This document shows, in pieces, positions 21,104 through 32,781 of a stretch of 64,000 bases of DNA; within the stretch, counting starts at the first letter, position 1, and each line of letters starts with the position of its first letter. The stretch is taken from contig KZ111149.1 in NCBI GenBank assembly GCA_002077045.2, forward strand, positions 1,028,915 through 1,092,914, in the 5' to 3' direction. The notes beneath the pieces were generated by a model that saw nothing but the letters and a program-made list of their open reading frames with translations, was not told where the DNA came from and ran no database searches. This DNA is from Rachicladosporium sp. CCFEE 5018. Lineage: Eukaryota > Ascomycota > Dothideomycetes > Cladosporiales > Cladosporiaceae. The translations under genes were made by a program, and so were the position numbers.

Positions 21104-21775
21104 TCAACCTCCCACTGCCGTCTTGCCTGCTGCTCCGTTTTCAAGCACCTTCCTCGCACCCTCAACAATCAGCTTGTGCTCCACCTCATGGATCCTGTCT
21201 TTCAGCTGCCCAATGTCCTTGCACCCCTTCATATCTACCTCCCTCTGCACCACGGGCTCTCCCAAATCTACCTCTCGGATCACGAAGTGAATCATCACTC
21301 CAGTCTTCTCCCTCTTGCCCTGCTCAAACTCTTTCCACGCATCCTCGATGCATCCTGCCCCAACCAGATCACCATGAAGCGATGGGTGCAGGTTGATGAT
21401 CGGCACTTTCGCCGCTGATACCGGGTCCAAGAATGAGGGCGTGAGGATACGCATAAAGCCCGCACAGACTATGAGATCCGGCTTATCGGCCAGGACTAGG
21501 GCTGCGAGATCGGCATCGTAGGCATTGCGGGCTTCCGTAAAGGTTGGGGTCGCGGAGGCATCGGGGTGCACCTTCTTATATCGAAGGACGCCATGGTGGT
21601 TCGTGGGTATATTGACACCTTGGGCTCGTTGCAGACCATATGCATCTTTGCGATCGGATATCACGCGCACGATGGTGCTGTTGGGGATTGCGGCGGAGGC
21701 GCACGCATCGATGAGGGCTTGCAAATTCGTACCCGAGCCCGAGATGAGGACAGTGATGCGCGAAGATGCCATCAT
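21104..21775 (-). CDS. ADE8: Phosphoribosylglycinamide formyltransferase (GAR transformylase)
   Basis: Single exon, about 223 residues, starting at one of two adjacent ATGs (21775 or 21772). The enzyme transfers a formyl group from 10-formyl-THF to GAR, the third step of purine synthesis. The phosphate-binding loop ITVLISGSGTNLQALIDAC opens the protein. The catalytic Asn-His-Asp triad can be read in IINLHPSLHG (Asn, His) and IREVDLGEPVV (Asp), and the folate-binding GFMRIL loop is present. In this product GART stands alone, as in yeast Ade8, rather than fused as in animals. The fungal-style insertion before GVMIHFVI is present. It forms the left, housekeeping border of the putative cluster. 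Confidence 0.95.
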   Translation of the reverse strand: MMASSRITVLISGSGTNLQALIDACASAAIPNSTIVRVISDRKDAYGLQRAQGVNIPTNHHGVLRYKKVHPDASATPTFTEARNAYDADLAALVLADKPDLIVCAGFMRILTPSFLDPVSAAKVPIINLHPSLHGDLVGAGCIEDAWKEFEQGKREKTGVMIHFVIREVDLGEPVVQREVDMKGCKDIGQLKDRIHEVEHKLIVEGARKVLENGAAGKTAVGG

Positions 21776-22071
21776 GGAGCAGACATAGGACAAATTCCAT
21801 GAGAGAGTAAACGATCACAATTCTTGCGACTGATTGCCGTCTATAGCCGTGACCGCGGACTCAGTTCCGCAATCTGCCAGTCCTATTTCATTCCCAGTTC
21901 ATCTTATCTCCATGCCACAACGTACCCAAACCCATACAGGGCATGCCCTGCGTGGCTAGCATGTTGGGGTCTGGAATAATCCAGCAGCCCGATGCGACGA
22001 CGTTATGTGCGTGATTGCGAAAATGTACCGAAACAGCGCCAACTCCTCTAGCGAAGATCAGAGCATCACGT

Positions 22072-23700
22072 TCATCCTTCTACGAACCTCAGCCAGCACT
22101 GCCCACTCCTCTCACCGGAAACGAAGACATCGCCTAGATCTAGAGGCTGACCTTTGTGTTGCTTCGGAGGTTCAACGTGGAATCTTCGCAGAATGATGCC
22201 GAGCATGTACTTCAGCTCGGTCATGGCCAAGCCAGAACCTGGACAGCTTCTCGATCCGTACCCAAATGGCGTCCAATTCAGGTGCATCTCATCGGCAGCG
22301 TTCAACCATCTATCTGGCGACCACGAATCCGGGTCTGGGTACACCGAGGGCAGGCGTCCCTGATCGTATGCTGCCGTGGACGCGATCACGCCTAGTGGCA
22401 CCTGTCGAGCTGGTCAGTTGTAACCCTGCATCCAAGCTGCGACTTGACTAACCTCGAGACGGCCCACCTTGATGGGCTCGACGAGGAATCGCTCCAGCGG
22501 CCCGGGAATCATTGGCATCAGGCGCATGGTCTCCCGCAACACTGCGTCAAGAAATGGTAGATCCATCAGTGCCTTCTCATTGATTTTGTCTGCGTCCGGA
22601 TACTGGTGTTCCAACTCCTTTCGAAGTCTGGCTTGTACCTCTGGGTGTCGTGACAGCTCATAGCATGTGAATGTCGCGGTGTGCGAGGTTGTCGAGCTAC
22701 CCGCTGCCAGCATCTCCACCATGTAAGCCGGAATATGATCTTTCGGGACACGCTTTCTTTCATCGACCGCCTCGTCCATCGATATCAGCATGCTCAGGAC
22801 GTCCTTGTCGCGATGATCTCCTCCCTCCTGCCAGCGCGAAAGAGCATCTTTCGCAGTGATGTCCATATCGCTGCAGTCTTGTCGAAGCTGACGCCATTTG
22901 GCACTACCCAGATACTTCGTGTACGTATCGAAGCCGGGGAGGAAGCTTTTCATAGCGTTGTAAGTACTGAAGGCATGAAAACGGCGAAGAAAGGCCGGCG
23001 CCTCGTCGGACGAGCTGCTCAGCAGTGTCTCTGTCTCGCCCCACAGCACATCGGTAACAATGTCTAGGGCCAGTAATCGAAATTGCACGACCCCGTCAAC
23101 GTCTTCGCTGGATTGGCCTTTTCGCCGCAACATCTCACAGAACTCAGAAACGTGCGAGGAGATGTTCTCGACGAGTGTTACAAGGTTCTTGTTCTGGAAA
23201 CACTGCTCGGGCGTCAATTGAACCGAATTTCTGCAATGCGACGCATGCCCAGAATCACCTGTATCAGATTGTTCCTCGTCGGAGCCGCACTCGCGTAATC
23301 GACGAATCCGAGCGTCGACGTGACACCCTTCCAGGATCCCATGCCAGCATAGAATGGCGTCTTCAGTGCCTTGCGGCTGTAGATCACCTTCATCGCCTCA
23401 TCATCGTTGGTGTGCACTTGATTTGGCGCGATTACGACAATGGGTCCGTACTTGGCGAGTAAGTCGCTGGCGTATTTGCTTCGACTTCGTTGATACGTGG
23501 CTCTGAGGAGCGGCAACTTCGACAGTCGAGCCCACCATGGACCGGGTACATGACGGACTGGCGAGAGGAAGAAGGCGTAAATTACCTGCACTGGTCAGTA
23601 TCATGTCGTTACTCGGATTCTTGAGCGGCTGGGCGTTACTGACCCGTTGCGCGAGATAGAGGACTGCGCTGAAAGCGACTATGTTCGACAAGACTGCCAT
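22072..23700 (-). CDS. Cytochrome P450 monooxygenase
   Basis: Four exons rebuilt: 23700-23644, 23585-23259, 23202-22453 and 22401-22072, 487 residues. Each join keeps the frame. An N-terminal anchor (IVAFSAVLYLAQRVIYAFFL) is followed by the proline-rich hinge RHVPGPWW, so the protein should sit in the ER membrane. The I-helix AGSSTTSHT carries the oxygen-binding A-G-x-x-T-T. ETMR is the ExxR of the K-helix (near residue 352), PDRW is the PERF-region equivalent, and FGYGSRSCPG (near 422-431) is the haem-ligand loop with the thiolate Cys. All key residues are intact. It is divergent from the FAD monooxygenase gene over 743 bp and is probably the left-most member of the cluster. Substrate unknown. 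The third intron end (23203 or 23206) is ambiguous by one codon. Confidence 0.9.
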
Positions 23701-24443
23701 TCTGGGGGTCCTAATCCAAATGGATCACTCAATAAGAGCTCTTGTCGTCGACGCTCTTCGGTTCAGCTCTAGTGCATGGTCCTAGCAATCGCTCTTATCG
23801 ATGTTTAGCTCCTCTACGATGGGGTCACTTGATCTCCGCACCAGAAGCATGACCGACGACGTATGAGCCATGCTGTCCTGCATTTGCTCGATGTCGTACT
23901 GTCACTCGTTTGAAGTTCGGAGACTGCGTTGGCTTGTTTGCAGAAAGTTGCCGATCCTCGCCGGTGCCACGGTCGGATAAAGTGGCATCGATTGCACCTC
24001 GCGAATGAACATCCCCACTTTGACAAAGTCACTTACACATCGCCCCATGGGGGACAAGGATCCTGGAGTCTCGATGCAAACGCTGATAAGCTTGCGCTAC
24101 GATGCTACGTACTACTCACACAGTCTTCGTGATCAATCGAACACCTGGATGAGGTTCCGCATCGACCAATCGTTCACTACGGCGCAGCCTATCGGCACGA
24201 CCGTGCAATGCAGATGTCCCGCTCTACACGCCGGGATGGTAACGGAGACTCTGAGCACATGCGTTGAGGCTGAGTCTCGCGCGTTGCAGGCGTTCAGTGG
24301 TTCGCCGGCAAAACTAATGTCACTAGATGGTCAATTGAGTCGCAAAGATATCACCTGTATCGCTGCGATCTCGAGTTTCGAACTACCTTGGATACGACGC
24401 CATCGCATCTGGCTGGCGTCTTCCCCTTTTCTGAGCCCTCGCG
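23701..24443. promoter_or_regulatory. Divergent promoter region in the cluster
   Basis: 743 bp between the P450 and FAD monooxygenase start codons, a likely place for co-regulation of both genes. It contains a perfect AAGAGCTCTT palindrome at about 23732-23741, but no proven operator. Confidence 0.5.
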
Positions 24444-26310
24444 ATGGAGACAGTCCAAGTCCTCATCATAGGCGCGGGCCCTGCTGGAGCGACGCTCGCC
24501 TTCCACTTGGGCAAATTGAGCATCAGATCGATCGTCATCTCACGCCATCATGGCACGGCCAATACACCGCGGGCCCACATCTTCAACCAGCGCGCGATGG
24601 AGGTCTTGCGAGACGGCGGACTCGAAGCTCGCGTGGCCGAAGTTGCGAGTGACGCAAGCGACATGCAGCATACATCATGGTCAAACACTCTGGCTGGCGA
24701 GGAGTACGGCCGCATGTGGTCTTGGGGCAACAAGCCGTCCGAGAAGCATCGCTACGAGATGGCGAGTCCATGTCCCATGTCTGATCTGCCGCAGAGCTAT
24801 CTTGAGCCCATCTTGGTCGAGGCTGCCGTCGAAAATGGAGCTGAGGTACGATTTGGCCACGAGTTCATTTCTCTGGGTGATCAAGGCGACAGCGTCGTAG
24901 CCACGATTCGCCGCCGCGATGATGTGAAGGAGTATCAAGTGCGTTGTGACTACTTGATCGGAGCCGATGGCGCACGAAGTCCAGTCATTGAAGCCTTACA
25001 AATACCCATTGTGGGCAAGACAATCAACTCGGCTTTTAACGTGCATATCGAAGCCGACCTGACGAAGTATCTCATTAATCGTCCTGGAAGTCTGAACTGG
25101 ATTCTCAATAATGATGCACCGGAGTGGTCTGCCGTGGGCAACTTTCGCATGGTTAGGCCCTGGACTGAATTCGTGGTTTCAATGCGTGAGCGATACCCAC
25201 TCGTATTAGAAAGGCATGAATAGGACTGACGCGCTCTCAAACAGATCCGGCGAAGAAAGACGGCGAGGTCTTCGAGCCAAGCGAGGCGCAAATCAAAGGC
25301 CGACTACATCAAATGATCGGCAACACTGACGTGCCTATCAAGATTCTATCGACATTCCGGTGGAACATCAACGATCAGGTCGCGGAGACGTGGCAGAAAG
25401 GCCGTGTGATGTGCATTGGCGACGCAGTACATCGGCATCCTCCGATCAATGGGCTTGGAAGCAATACATGCATTTCTGACGCATTCAATCTGGCGTGGAA
25501 GCTTGCGTACGTCCTGCGGTCAATGGCAGCTCCAGCCCTACTCGATACATTGACTGTGGAGAGGAAGCCTGTTGGGGATGGAATAGTTCGACGTGCCAAC
25601 ACAGGAATGGTACGTTGTAGTATATCGAGGCAGATGTTTCCATCGACAGAAGTACTGATACTGTGGTGTAGGAAGCCCACCGATCGCTATGGGCTATACT
25701 TGGCCTCACGCACGATGCCCGCAAAACTGCGATCGAGCAGCTGGAACGCAAGGATGCAGCTGGGAAACAAGCCCGCAAGTGCCTTCGAAACGCCTTCGAG
25801 GCCACTGATGCCGAGTTGCAAGCCCTTGGGATCCAGATGAACCAGATCTACACTGGGTCACCCGCAACTTCTGTAGCTGACGGAGATGCACCACCTGATC
25901 TCGACGATCTGGATACACTAAAGCAAGTAGCAATCTCGACCTTCCCCGGCTTCCACCTCCCGCATGTCTGGGTCGCAGCGAGCGGTCAGTCACGACGAGT
26001 CTCGACACTAGATTTATGTGGACACGGTCGCTTCACGGTCCTCACAGGACGAGGCGGAGAGTGCTGGGTCGATGCCGCGAAGCAATTGAGCAGTAGAGAT
26101 GGATATCCCGAGATCGCGGCTCGCAGTATTGGGTTTCATCGCGACTTTATGGATTGCTATAGGGATTGGGAGCGCATTTGTGGTGTTGAAGATGAAGGCG
26201 TGGTGTTGGTGCGACCGGATCACTTCGTTGCGTGGCGGTATAAGGGTGCATCTGACGATGCTGTGCCGCTGCTTCGAGGAGCGCTGCGCGGAGTTCTGGC
26301 ACTGGACTGA
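24444..26310 (+). CDS. FAD-dependent phenol hydroxylase-type monooxygenase (TfdB/MhpA-like)
   Basis: Three exons, 24444-25185, 25245-25609 and 25672-26310; 581 residues. The introns are canonical (GTGAGC...CAG and GTACGT...TAG) and the joined frame reads through. VLIIGAGPAGATLAFHLG at the N-terminus is the dinucleotide-binding GxGxxG, LIGADGARSPV near residue 175 is the DG motif, and MCIGDAVHRHPPINGLGSN near 305 is the GD motif for FAD ribityl binding. These three define class A flavoprotein hydroxylases. The C-terminal thioredoxin-like domain (TLDLCGHGRFTVLTG...VLVRPDHFVAWR) places it with the phenol hydroxylase / 2,4-dichlorophenol 6-monooxygenase group. Such enzymes add a hydroxyl ortho to a phenol using NAD(P)H and O2, giving catechol-type products. 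It sits three genes from an extradiol dioxygenase, a matching next step. Confidence 0.92.
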
Positions 26311-26957
26311 GAATATGATGGGTGAACAAGGTCCCATCAAATGTGGCGTAGAAATCTTCGCACCTCGTATAGTATGGCACGCTATCATGTGACTATGACC
26401 AGGCGCAAGTCGTAGGCTCGACATGCACTGCTAGTGCGAAGGAAGGTCTTCTTCTCTCACCCTAGATCTGGCCACCCACAGTCGTACCGACACAGCGTGT
26501 CACTACTATCGCAGCTAGCTTGATATTACCAATGCCTGCCTTTCGACGTTTGGACAAGCGGAGGTAGACGATCATAGTTCTGCCAGTAGTGCGCCGAGCC
26601 CACCATTGATGCAGCGCTTTTCGAAGTGCGGAGTCTGGCTCCAGGTCATACCACCAGCTTCTACATGTAGATGCCCCTCAGCGAACATGTGCCACCTTAC
26701 CCTGAGGTAGCTTTGGCAGTGACTACTCGATGAATCTCACTGGCACGCTTGACAAATCGAGCGAGAGCCAGACTACGATGTCGAGAGGAGATGGCTTGCA
26801 CGGCTAACGTAGCTGGCGCTTTGTTCAAGAGCTACATCCGTTGCTTCTTGAGTCTGAGTCTCGCTGTCACGTACGTATCCTGACTGTAGAGTGCCAGCCC
26901 AATCTATCGTTCTGCGAACTCATAGTACTCCCGATACAATTAAAACGGAATTATATC
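26311..26957. other. Intergenic, promoter of PRISE reductase gene
   Basis: 647 bp between tandem plus-strand cluster genes. No repeat or RNA gene seen. Confidence 0.45.
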
Positions 26958-28200
26958 ATGGCGCCCAAAGTCGCATTCATCACCGGTGGCAACGGCATCA
27001 CGGGCTCAGCAATCATCTCCTACCTGGCAAAGTACACAATAAAGGAGGAATGGAGCTCCATCATCGTGACTTCTCGCTCACCATTCAAGACCCTGGTGTC
27101 TGATTCCCGCATCAAGTTCATTGCGTTGGACTTTACAAAAGACTCGAGAACGCTCGCCGAGGAGATGCGAGAGACTTGCGCTCCGGTGACGCATGCGTAC
27201 TTTTCCTCCTACGTACACAAGGATGACTTTGTCGAACTGAACAAGGCGAATCGGGCGCTGTTTGAGAACTTTCTGGGTGCGCTGGTTGATGTTGGACAGA
27301 ATCTGCAAAATGTGAGCGACTACGTGAATCCGATGCAAGGCTCGAATCGCGTGATTGACCGTCAAGTGCAGGTCACCCTCCAGACTGGCGGAAAATACTA
27401 CAATGTCCACTTGAAGTCCGTTCCTTCTCCAGCGAATGAAGACGATGCTCGCTTGGCAACATTCGACGAGAACTTCTACTATCCGCAGGAAGACTGTCTC
27501 ACAGAGAAGCAGAAGGGCCAGCAGTGGAGCTGGAATATAATCAGGCCCGAGGTAAGCTGACGTGTCCGAGAACGACACACTCCCGCACTGACACAAGCAG
27601 GCTATCATTGGACACACCAGCAAACCCAACGGTATGAACTCTGCGCTGACATACGCTTTGTACTTCCTCGTCCAGAAAGAGCTCGGCAAGGAAGCAGCAA
27701 TGCCAACAAACCAGATCTACTGGCGGGGCGTCGACGACTGCTCCGACAGCGGCCTCATAGCTGAGCTCACTGTCGGGGCATCTACGAATCAGCACGCGGC
27801 GAACCAGGCTTTTAATGCAGTGAATGGCGATTACTTCACTTGGCGTTATATGTGGCCGCGCATTGCCGAGTATCTAGGCGCCAAGATCTCATCAGACTAC
27901 CAGTTCAAAAAGCCTGAGCCAAAGGAGGGCTCTGTCCAGCAGGAATTTAGCCTTGCAGAGTGGGCGCAGGACAAACGGCCTGTCTGGGATAAAGTGTGCG
28001 AGAAGGCTGGAGTGCCTGAAGCCAAGGCATCATGGGATGCCGGGACATGGCAGTACCAGGATTGGGTGTTTCAGCGAGCCTGGAATGCCACAATCAGCTT
28101 CAATAAAGCGAGGGAGTTTGGCTTCACTGGTTACAGGGATTCGTACAAGTCTATTGTTCAAGCGTGGGAGGACATGAGGAAAGCGAAGCAGATTCCATAA
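26958..28200 (+). CDS. PRISE-type enone reductase (SDR superfamily)
   Basis: Modelled as three exons, 26958-27311, 27372-27551 and 27601-28200, 377 residues. The first intron (GTGAGC...GTGCAG, 60 nt) is a multiple of three with no stop, so an uncurated model could retain it. Removing it gives QNVTLQTGGKYYNVHL, the conserved PRISE string. The Rossmann motif FITGGNGITGSAI opens the protein; NFYYPQEDCL, WSWNIIRPEAIIGH and NGDYFTWRYMWPRIA are family signatures, the Tyr of the first being in the usual catalytic region. Progesterone 5-beta-reductase/iridoid synthase-like enzymes reduce activated C=C bonds of enones with NADPH. In this setting it could act on an unsaturated ring-cleavage or polyketide-like intermediate (inference). 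Confidence 0.88.
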
Positions 28201-28689
28201 AAGCCGGCGTCCGTAATTTCTTACACTCCATTTGGTTCCTGTCAATCACGTAGTGCAGATCAGCCTCTGCGCTAGACTTGCACCAGGACTCCGCTTTGAC
28301 ATAGACTGCAAATTCACAGCTCCTTCTTCATGTACTGGCGACATCCAGGGTTGACTCTCGGGCACCTTTGAGGCCGCATGTGACGAGAGAAGACATCGAT
28401 GAGCGTGCATTTGAAATCGGATACTCCTGTTCTTTCGGTACGGGGTAGCTGACCTCGCTACTACCGCGCATATACCCATGCGAGTGATGAGAGTAGCGTG
28501 CTGGCCAAAAGCAGTTACAGGCGGAGTTCTTCGCCGATGTCCCTGATGTCGACACCGGTACAGCTCGATTGCCTGTAAGTGGCGGAAAGCTTGACGTGTG
28601 CTGCACCGCACCGATTTATACTCGTATGTGCTTCCAGGGACATCATCTCCGTTTCCTATGTGTCTCGCGTTATCCTCTATCGCTAGATT
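28201..28689. other. Convergent intergenic spacer in the cluster
   Basis: 489 bp between the 3' ends of the reductase and regulator genes. No gene supported. Confidence 0.45.
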
Positions 28690-31180
28690 TCATACCAGTC
28701 CTGATATCGGGAAAGGACTCGTTGAGAGCCGGTCTGCTGCATTGCCGAAAGAAGCTCCGCCCAGTGGGCTTAGATCACGGAATAGTCGAGCGCATGCTTG
28801 TAGCAGCCCATGCGTGTCTTTCATCTGCAGCATTTGACCAAAGGCGGAGTCACGCAGATCCCTTGCGAGACAATTCTCCCCACCCACCTCGGAGATGACC
28901 CAAAGAACTACAGCAGCATGGTGTAGGGCCGCAAATGCGATGAAGCTGAAATGAGCATGCTGCTCTGGTGGCTGCTGCAGTTCGTCCCGAATTAGATCAC
29001 AGATAGACACAGACATGTCCGCAGCCTTGGCTGCGTCCTCGGTGACTGCCCACGTTCGAGCATACCGAACAGAGACCGGATCAGCTCGTTGTGTTTCCGC
29101 AAGTCGATAGGACATATCGTGCAACTTCTGGAGTGGTGCGTGTAGCTGTAAATGTGACAGATTCCACAGGAGCATGCTGCTACTCAGGGATGTACGGTGC
29201 TTAGTTGAGTGCGGAAATCGCAAGACAGCCTGGAACCCAGCATGCCATTCATCAAGAGCGGCTTCGATTCGCTCCCGGTCATCGGCGAGGTCAGACATTC
29301 GTCGCCGAGCCTGCTGCAACAAGTACGGTACCGGGAAATTCTGCCGGCGCTCGTGCCTCAGAAAACCTTCTCCGCGGTGTGAGATAAATGACCTGTGGGG
29401 CCGTATGTTGTGCCCTTGTGGATCAGCGAAGGTGTCCACCCCTTGAGCGCCGCTTTCCTCACGTAACCACCGTGCTCCCGTGAGTCGTTCGAATTGCTGC
29501 GAGTCGTGTGCAAACCTCCACACAGGGAGTTGCAAGCCGAAGAGGCAGAGCTCAGCGCCGATAGCACCGATCGCAACCTTAGGCTCTTCTCGGTCTAGTA
29601 GTATACGCAGGAGATCAGAGAACGGTAACTGCGAAGTGTTCTGCGCTTCTGCACGCGCCGCAATCGCTTGTTCGCGCGTTGATAGGTTGTCGGCGTTGTG
29701 CCATAGGCCATCAGATAGAGGCAGTGTAAGATTGACTTCCTCGAACGACATTAAAGGGCGTGTGTTGAGCAGAACACTCGTGTAGACATCGGCCTGGAGG
29801 ATGCCAAATGCCAGACGACGCTGAAGCTCAGCTTGCCTCCACCGAATGTGCGTAGCAGCTGTTCCGAGATTGTTCTCCGAGAGGTCCCCAAGATTCATGC
29901 CACCTCCTTCGAACAGATTCAAGCGTCTGGACTGTGCGATGAGTATGGCTCCTAAGTGCTAGAAAATCCTCAGCCTGGTTCGGATTGACGCTTCAGCAAG
30001 GACTCACCTGTGCATACGAAAAAGCCTTTTTCTGACCGAAGTAAAGGCCTTGTACTTGTGTCAACAGACGCGCATGAGCGAGCCAGATCAGGTCGCTATC
30101 TGGCTCTTCCAGATCAAAGAGGCTCGCAGTAAGTAAGCGGCGCAGTCGCTTATGCAGAAGCGTACCAAAGTGCTTCTGCAAGTTTGGTCCATACATTGAG
30201 CCGATGGAGACTATGACGAGGTAGAGTATTGGGTGGAGCTTGTCATCATACAGGCTACCATTGCCAAACATGGGCCACAAGCAATTGAAGTGTTGGAGAT
30301 ATAACTTCATGGTCGCTTCTAAGGTGGACTGCACATTTTCATTCGCTATCGCATGCCCAAGACCGGGATGAAGAAGTGAGATGAGCCGGGCGTCTGTAGC
30401 GCGTAGTCTAGCCTTCCATGCATCAGTCACGACGTCCTGGGAAGCAGCTGTCGTGGCATAGTGGACGAGGTCGTCTGCCTCCTGAGTCAAGGCTGCCATG
30501 GGATCATGGCGTGCAAGTGCGGTGAATGGACTACTGTGAGTGGCGTCATCTTGATCTGTGAAGTCTCTGCTAGTGTCGAAGAGACCGACAAAGGGGTCGT
30601 CTTGTAGGAAGTATGTTTCGTGTAGTTGCGGCCAGGTCATGCCGTCCAAGTCCAGCGGCATGTCCAGGCCCGTAGCAGCAGTCGCATGCAGCAACGGAGC
30701 GTCCCACGCGTGTGGTGATGATGTCGTGTCTACCATCATGGAGTCGTTCGCGAGGTTTTCAGTGCTACTGTGGCTGCCCGTAGCATCTTCGTTCAGCGCA
30801 AGAGAGGGAGAGAAATCGAGAGCACTCCCAGGCATGCCGCCGACATTACGGCGGCGCATCAGTTTGCTGACACGCCGCCCATCGTCGACGTAACGACAGA
30901 CTCGCTCGGCCAAAGAACACGCCTGGCACGGATCCTCACCATCGCATCGGACCCTTGCTAGTCTACACGCCTCGCAAGCCGTGTGGCAGCGTCGACGAGT
31001 TGAGCTGCTCACGTCAGCATGACCGTTTCGGAGATGCCGGTCCAAGAGGTCTCGTCGTGCGAACGAGACTCCGCATTGCTCACATATGTCACTGTCAAGG
31101 TTGGCAGCGTGGTTGTGCGAGTGCCTTGTTAACGAGGTGCGCGTTCTGTAAGACTTGCGGCAGATCGGGCATGTATGCAT
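28690..31180 (-). CDS. C2H2 plus Zn2Cys6 fungal transcription factor
   Basis: Two exons, 31180-30008 and 29958-28690, with a 49-nt intron (GTGAGT...TAG), 813 residues. Two N-terminal C2H2 fingers are visible (C4-C7-H20-H24 and C33-C36-H49-H54), directly followed by a Zn2Cys6 binuclear cluster with Cys at 69, 72, 79, 85, 88 and 95 and the expected 2-6-5-2-6 spacing. A fungal_trans-type middle domain begins around HFNCLWPMFGNGSLYDDKLH. Combining both finger types is a known fungal arrangement, often in regulators of metabolic clusters. Its position inside the block makes it the likely pathway-specific activator (inference). The C-terminal ~400 residues are helical and lack a recognisable enzyme motif. 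The nucleus is the expected location. Confidence 0.9.
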
Positions 31181-31463
31181 GCTGGAGCAGAGGACGCAGC
31201 TGCAGGACAGGCATAGCTCCCGACCACCATGTAGTTATGTGAGACATCTTGAGGAAAGATATCGAAGATGCCGGCAAGTGGTTTGACGAACAGAGAGGGG
31301 AAGTCGTGATGCCTGGTCTGTGCTTCTTCGGCGGACCATAGTCGAGATGTCGACGATTGGATCAAGGATGGAACGCATAGCACTATCATATCGGCCGTCT
31401 ACAATCACACTAGGTATACTGCGAGACTTGAAGTGCGACCCCAACATGCCCAGATCGCAGGGT

Positions 31464-32354
31464 CTACAAGAACTTCATGCTGTTCCGCAGCTTCCCGATA
31501 CCACTGATCTCAACCTCGACAACATCACCATCCTTCAGAAAGTTCGGCGGCTTCATGAACAAGCCCACACCGCCGGGCGTACCAGTCATGATCAGGGACC
31601 CCTTCTGTAGGGTCTGGCCTTGTGAGCAGAAAGCTACCAGCTCTCTCACTCCATGACAAAGATCCCCCGTACTGCCTCTCTGCCTCACCTCCCCATTGAC
31701 CGAAGTCGTCAACTCCAAATCGTCCGCCGTACCCAGGATCTTCGTAGACACAATCACCGGACCGAGCGGGGCGTACTTGTCGAATGACTTGCTGAAGCAC
31801 CACTGCGGGATGACTCCAGCCTTGTTCGCCTCGCGCTGCCAATCACGCGCCGACACGTCGTTGCCGACAGTGTAACCAGCAACGTAGTCCAGCGCGTCCG
31901 CGGCAGAGACGTCCTTCGCGTTCCGGCCGATAAGAACGGTGAGTTCGCCTTCGTAATCGCATTGTTGCTGAGCCAGTTTGGGTATCGGTATGGCAGCGTC
32001 GTGATCTGCGACCGCGGGCGCCGGCTTGGTGAAGACCGTTGGAACCTCAGGTAGGGCTCGACCGGTTTCTTTGATATGCGACTTGTAGTTCAGGCCGATG
32101 CAGCGGATGATGGGGACATCTTGATCTCGAAGAGGACCGAGGAGTGTCTTCACTCGGTCTACTTTGTCGGTGGGCTGCACGGTGAGTGGACCATTGCCTT
32201 CTAGGATTTTAACTTTGAGTTGTCCATCTCGAGCGGCTGCTGCGATGTCGAGATCGGGACTTTCGATAATGGGCTCGCCGTACCTTTCAGCACTGTCGTT
32301 GGCCGAGATGTATCTCACCAGTCGATCCCAGGGTACTGTGCTGGACGGCGCCAT
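31464..32354 (-). CDS. Fumarylacetoacetate hydrolase-family enzyme
   Basis: Single exon, 296 residues. The FAH fold is clear: IIRCIGLNYKSHIKETG, the metal-binding CDYEGELTVLIGR (Glu-x-Glu), YTVGNDVSARDWQ (Asp ligand), and LIMTGTPGGVG with the C-terminal VEVEISGIGKLRNS. The family includes fumarylacetoacetases, acylpyruvases, 2-keto-4-pentenoate hydratases and oxalocrotonate decarboxylases, all acting on 2-oxo/enol acids with a divalent metal. Short, FAHD-type length argues against a true fumarylacetoacetase. Divergent from the VOC dioxygenase gene by 427 bp, it most simply handles the 2-hydroxymuconate-type product of ring cleavage (inference). Which of the four reactions it performs cannot be read from the sequence. 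Confidence 0.92.
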   Translation of the reverse strand: MAPSSTVPWDRLVRYISANDSAERYGEPIIESPDLDIAAAARDGQLKVKILEGNGPLTVQPTDKVDRVKTLLGPLRDQDVPIIRCIGLNYKSHIKETGRALPEVPTVFTKPAPAVADHDAAIPIPKLAQQQCDYEGELTVLIGRNAKDVSAADALDYVAGYTVGNDVSARDWQREANKAGVIPQWCFSKSFDKYAPLGPVIVSTKILGTADDLELTTSVNGEVRQRGSTGDLCHGVRELVAFCSQGQTLQKGSLIMTGTPGGVGLFMKPPNFLKDGDVVEVEISGIGKLRNSMKFL

Positions 32355-32781
32355 GATCGATTGCCTCGAGTGTCAATAAAGGTAGATCTGGAGTAAGAAC
32401 CCATCGCCATGACTGTTCCAGGCATGACATACGCTGTAGACCCGTTCATAGCGAGTAGGACCCTTGTCTCGAAAGCGAGATACTCAAACCAATCGGAGCT
32501 CTCCACCATTAGGTCTCCAGGGTGTGCCACTTTATCCAGCATGATCGTTTTCCGGAGCTCACACGCAACTCAGCTTAGTTGATCGATGCTGTGAAAGAGC
32601 CCTTGTCATTGATTCGCCACGACAATGCCATTGTCCAAAAGTACTTCTGATGGTGAAAGATGAATTGAACATCGTCGCCAGCAGAGTCAGGTGAGCGGTG
32701 GTGGTCGCTTTGATCCTTAAACCAAGACAGAGGATAGCTGACTTTCAGCTTCAATACGCTAACATTAACATCGACTGAGTC
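32355..32781. promoter_or_regulatory. Divergent promoter of FAH and dioxygenase genes
   Basis: 427 bp shared by two genes that belong to consecutive steps of the proposed route. The octamer CGGAGCTC occurs twice, at 32494-32501 and 32553-32560, 59 bp apart and in the same orientation. CGG-containing elements are typical Zn2Cys6 targets, but binding is not shown. Confidence 0.5.

Noticed and set aside
23214..23591. Frameshifted or broken P450
   Set aside because: The apparent frame breaks are explained by three short canonical introns, and all P450 motifs join into one 487-residue protein.
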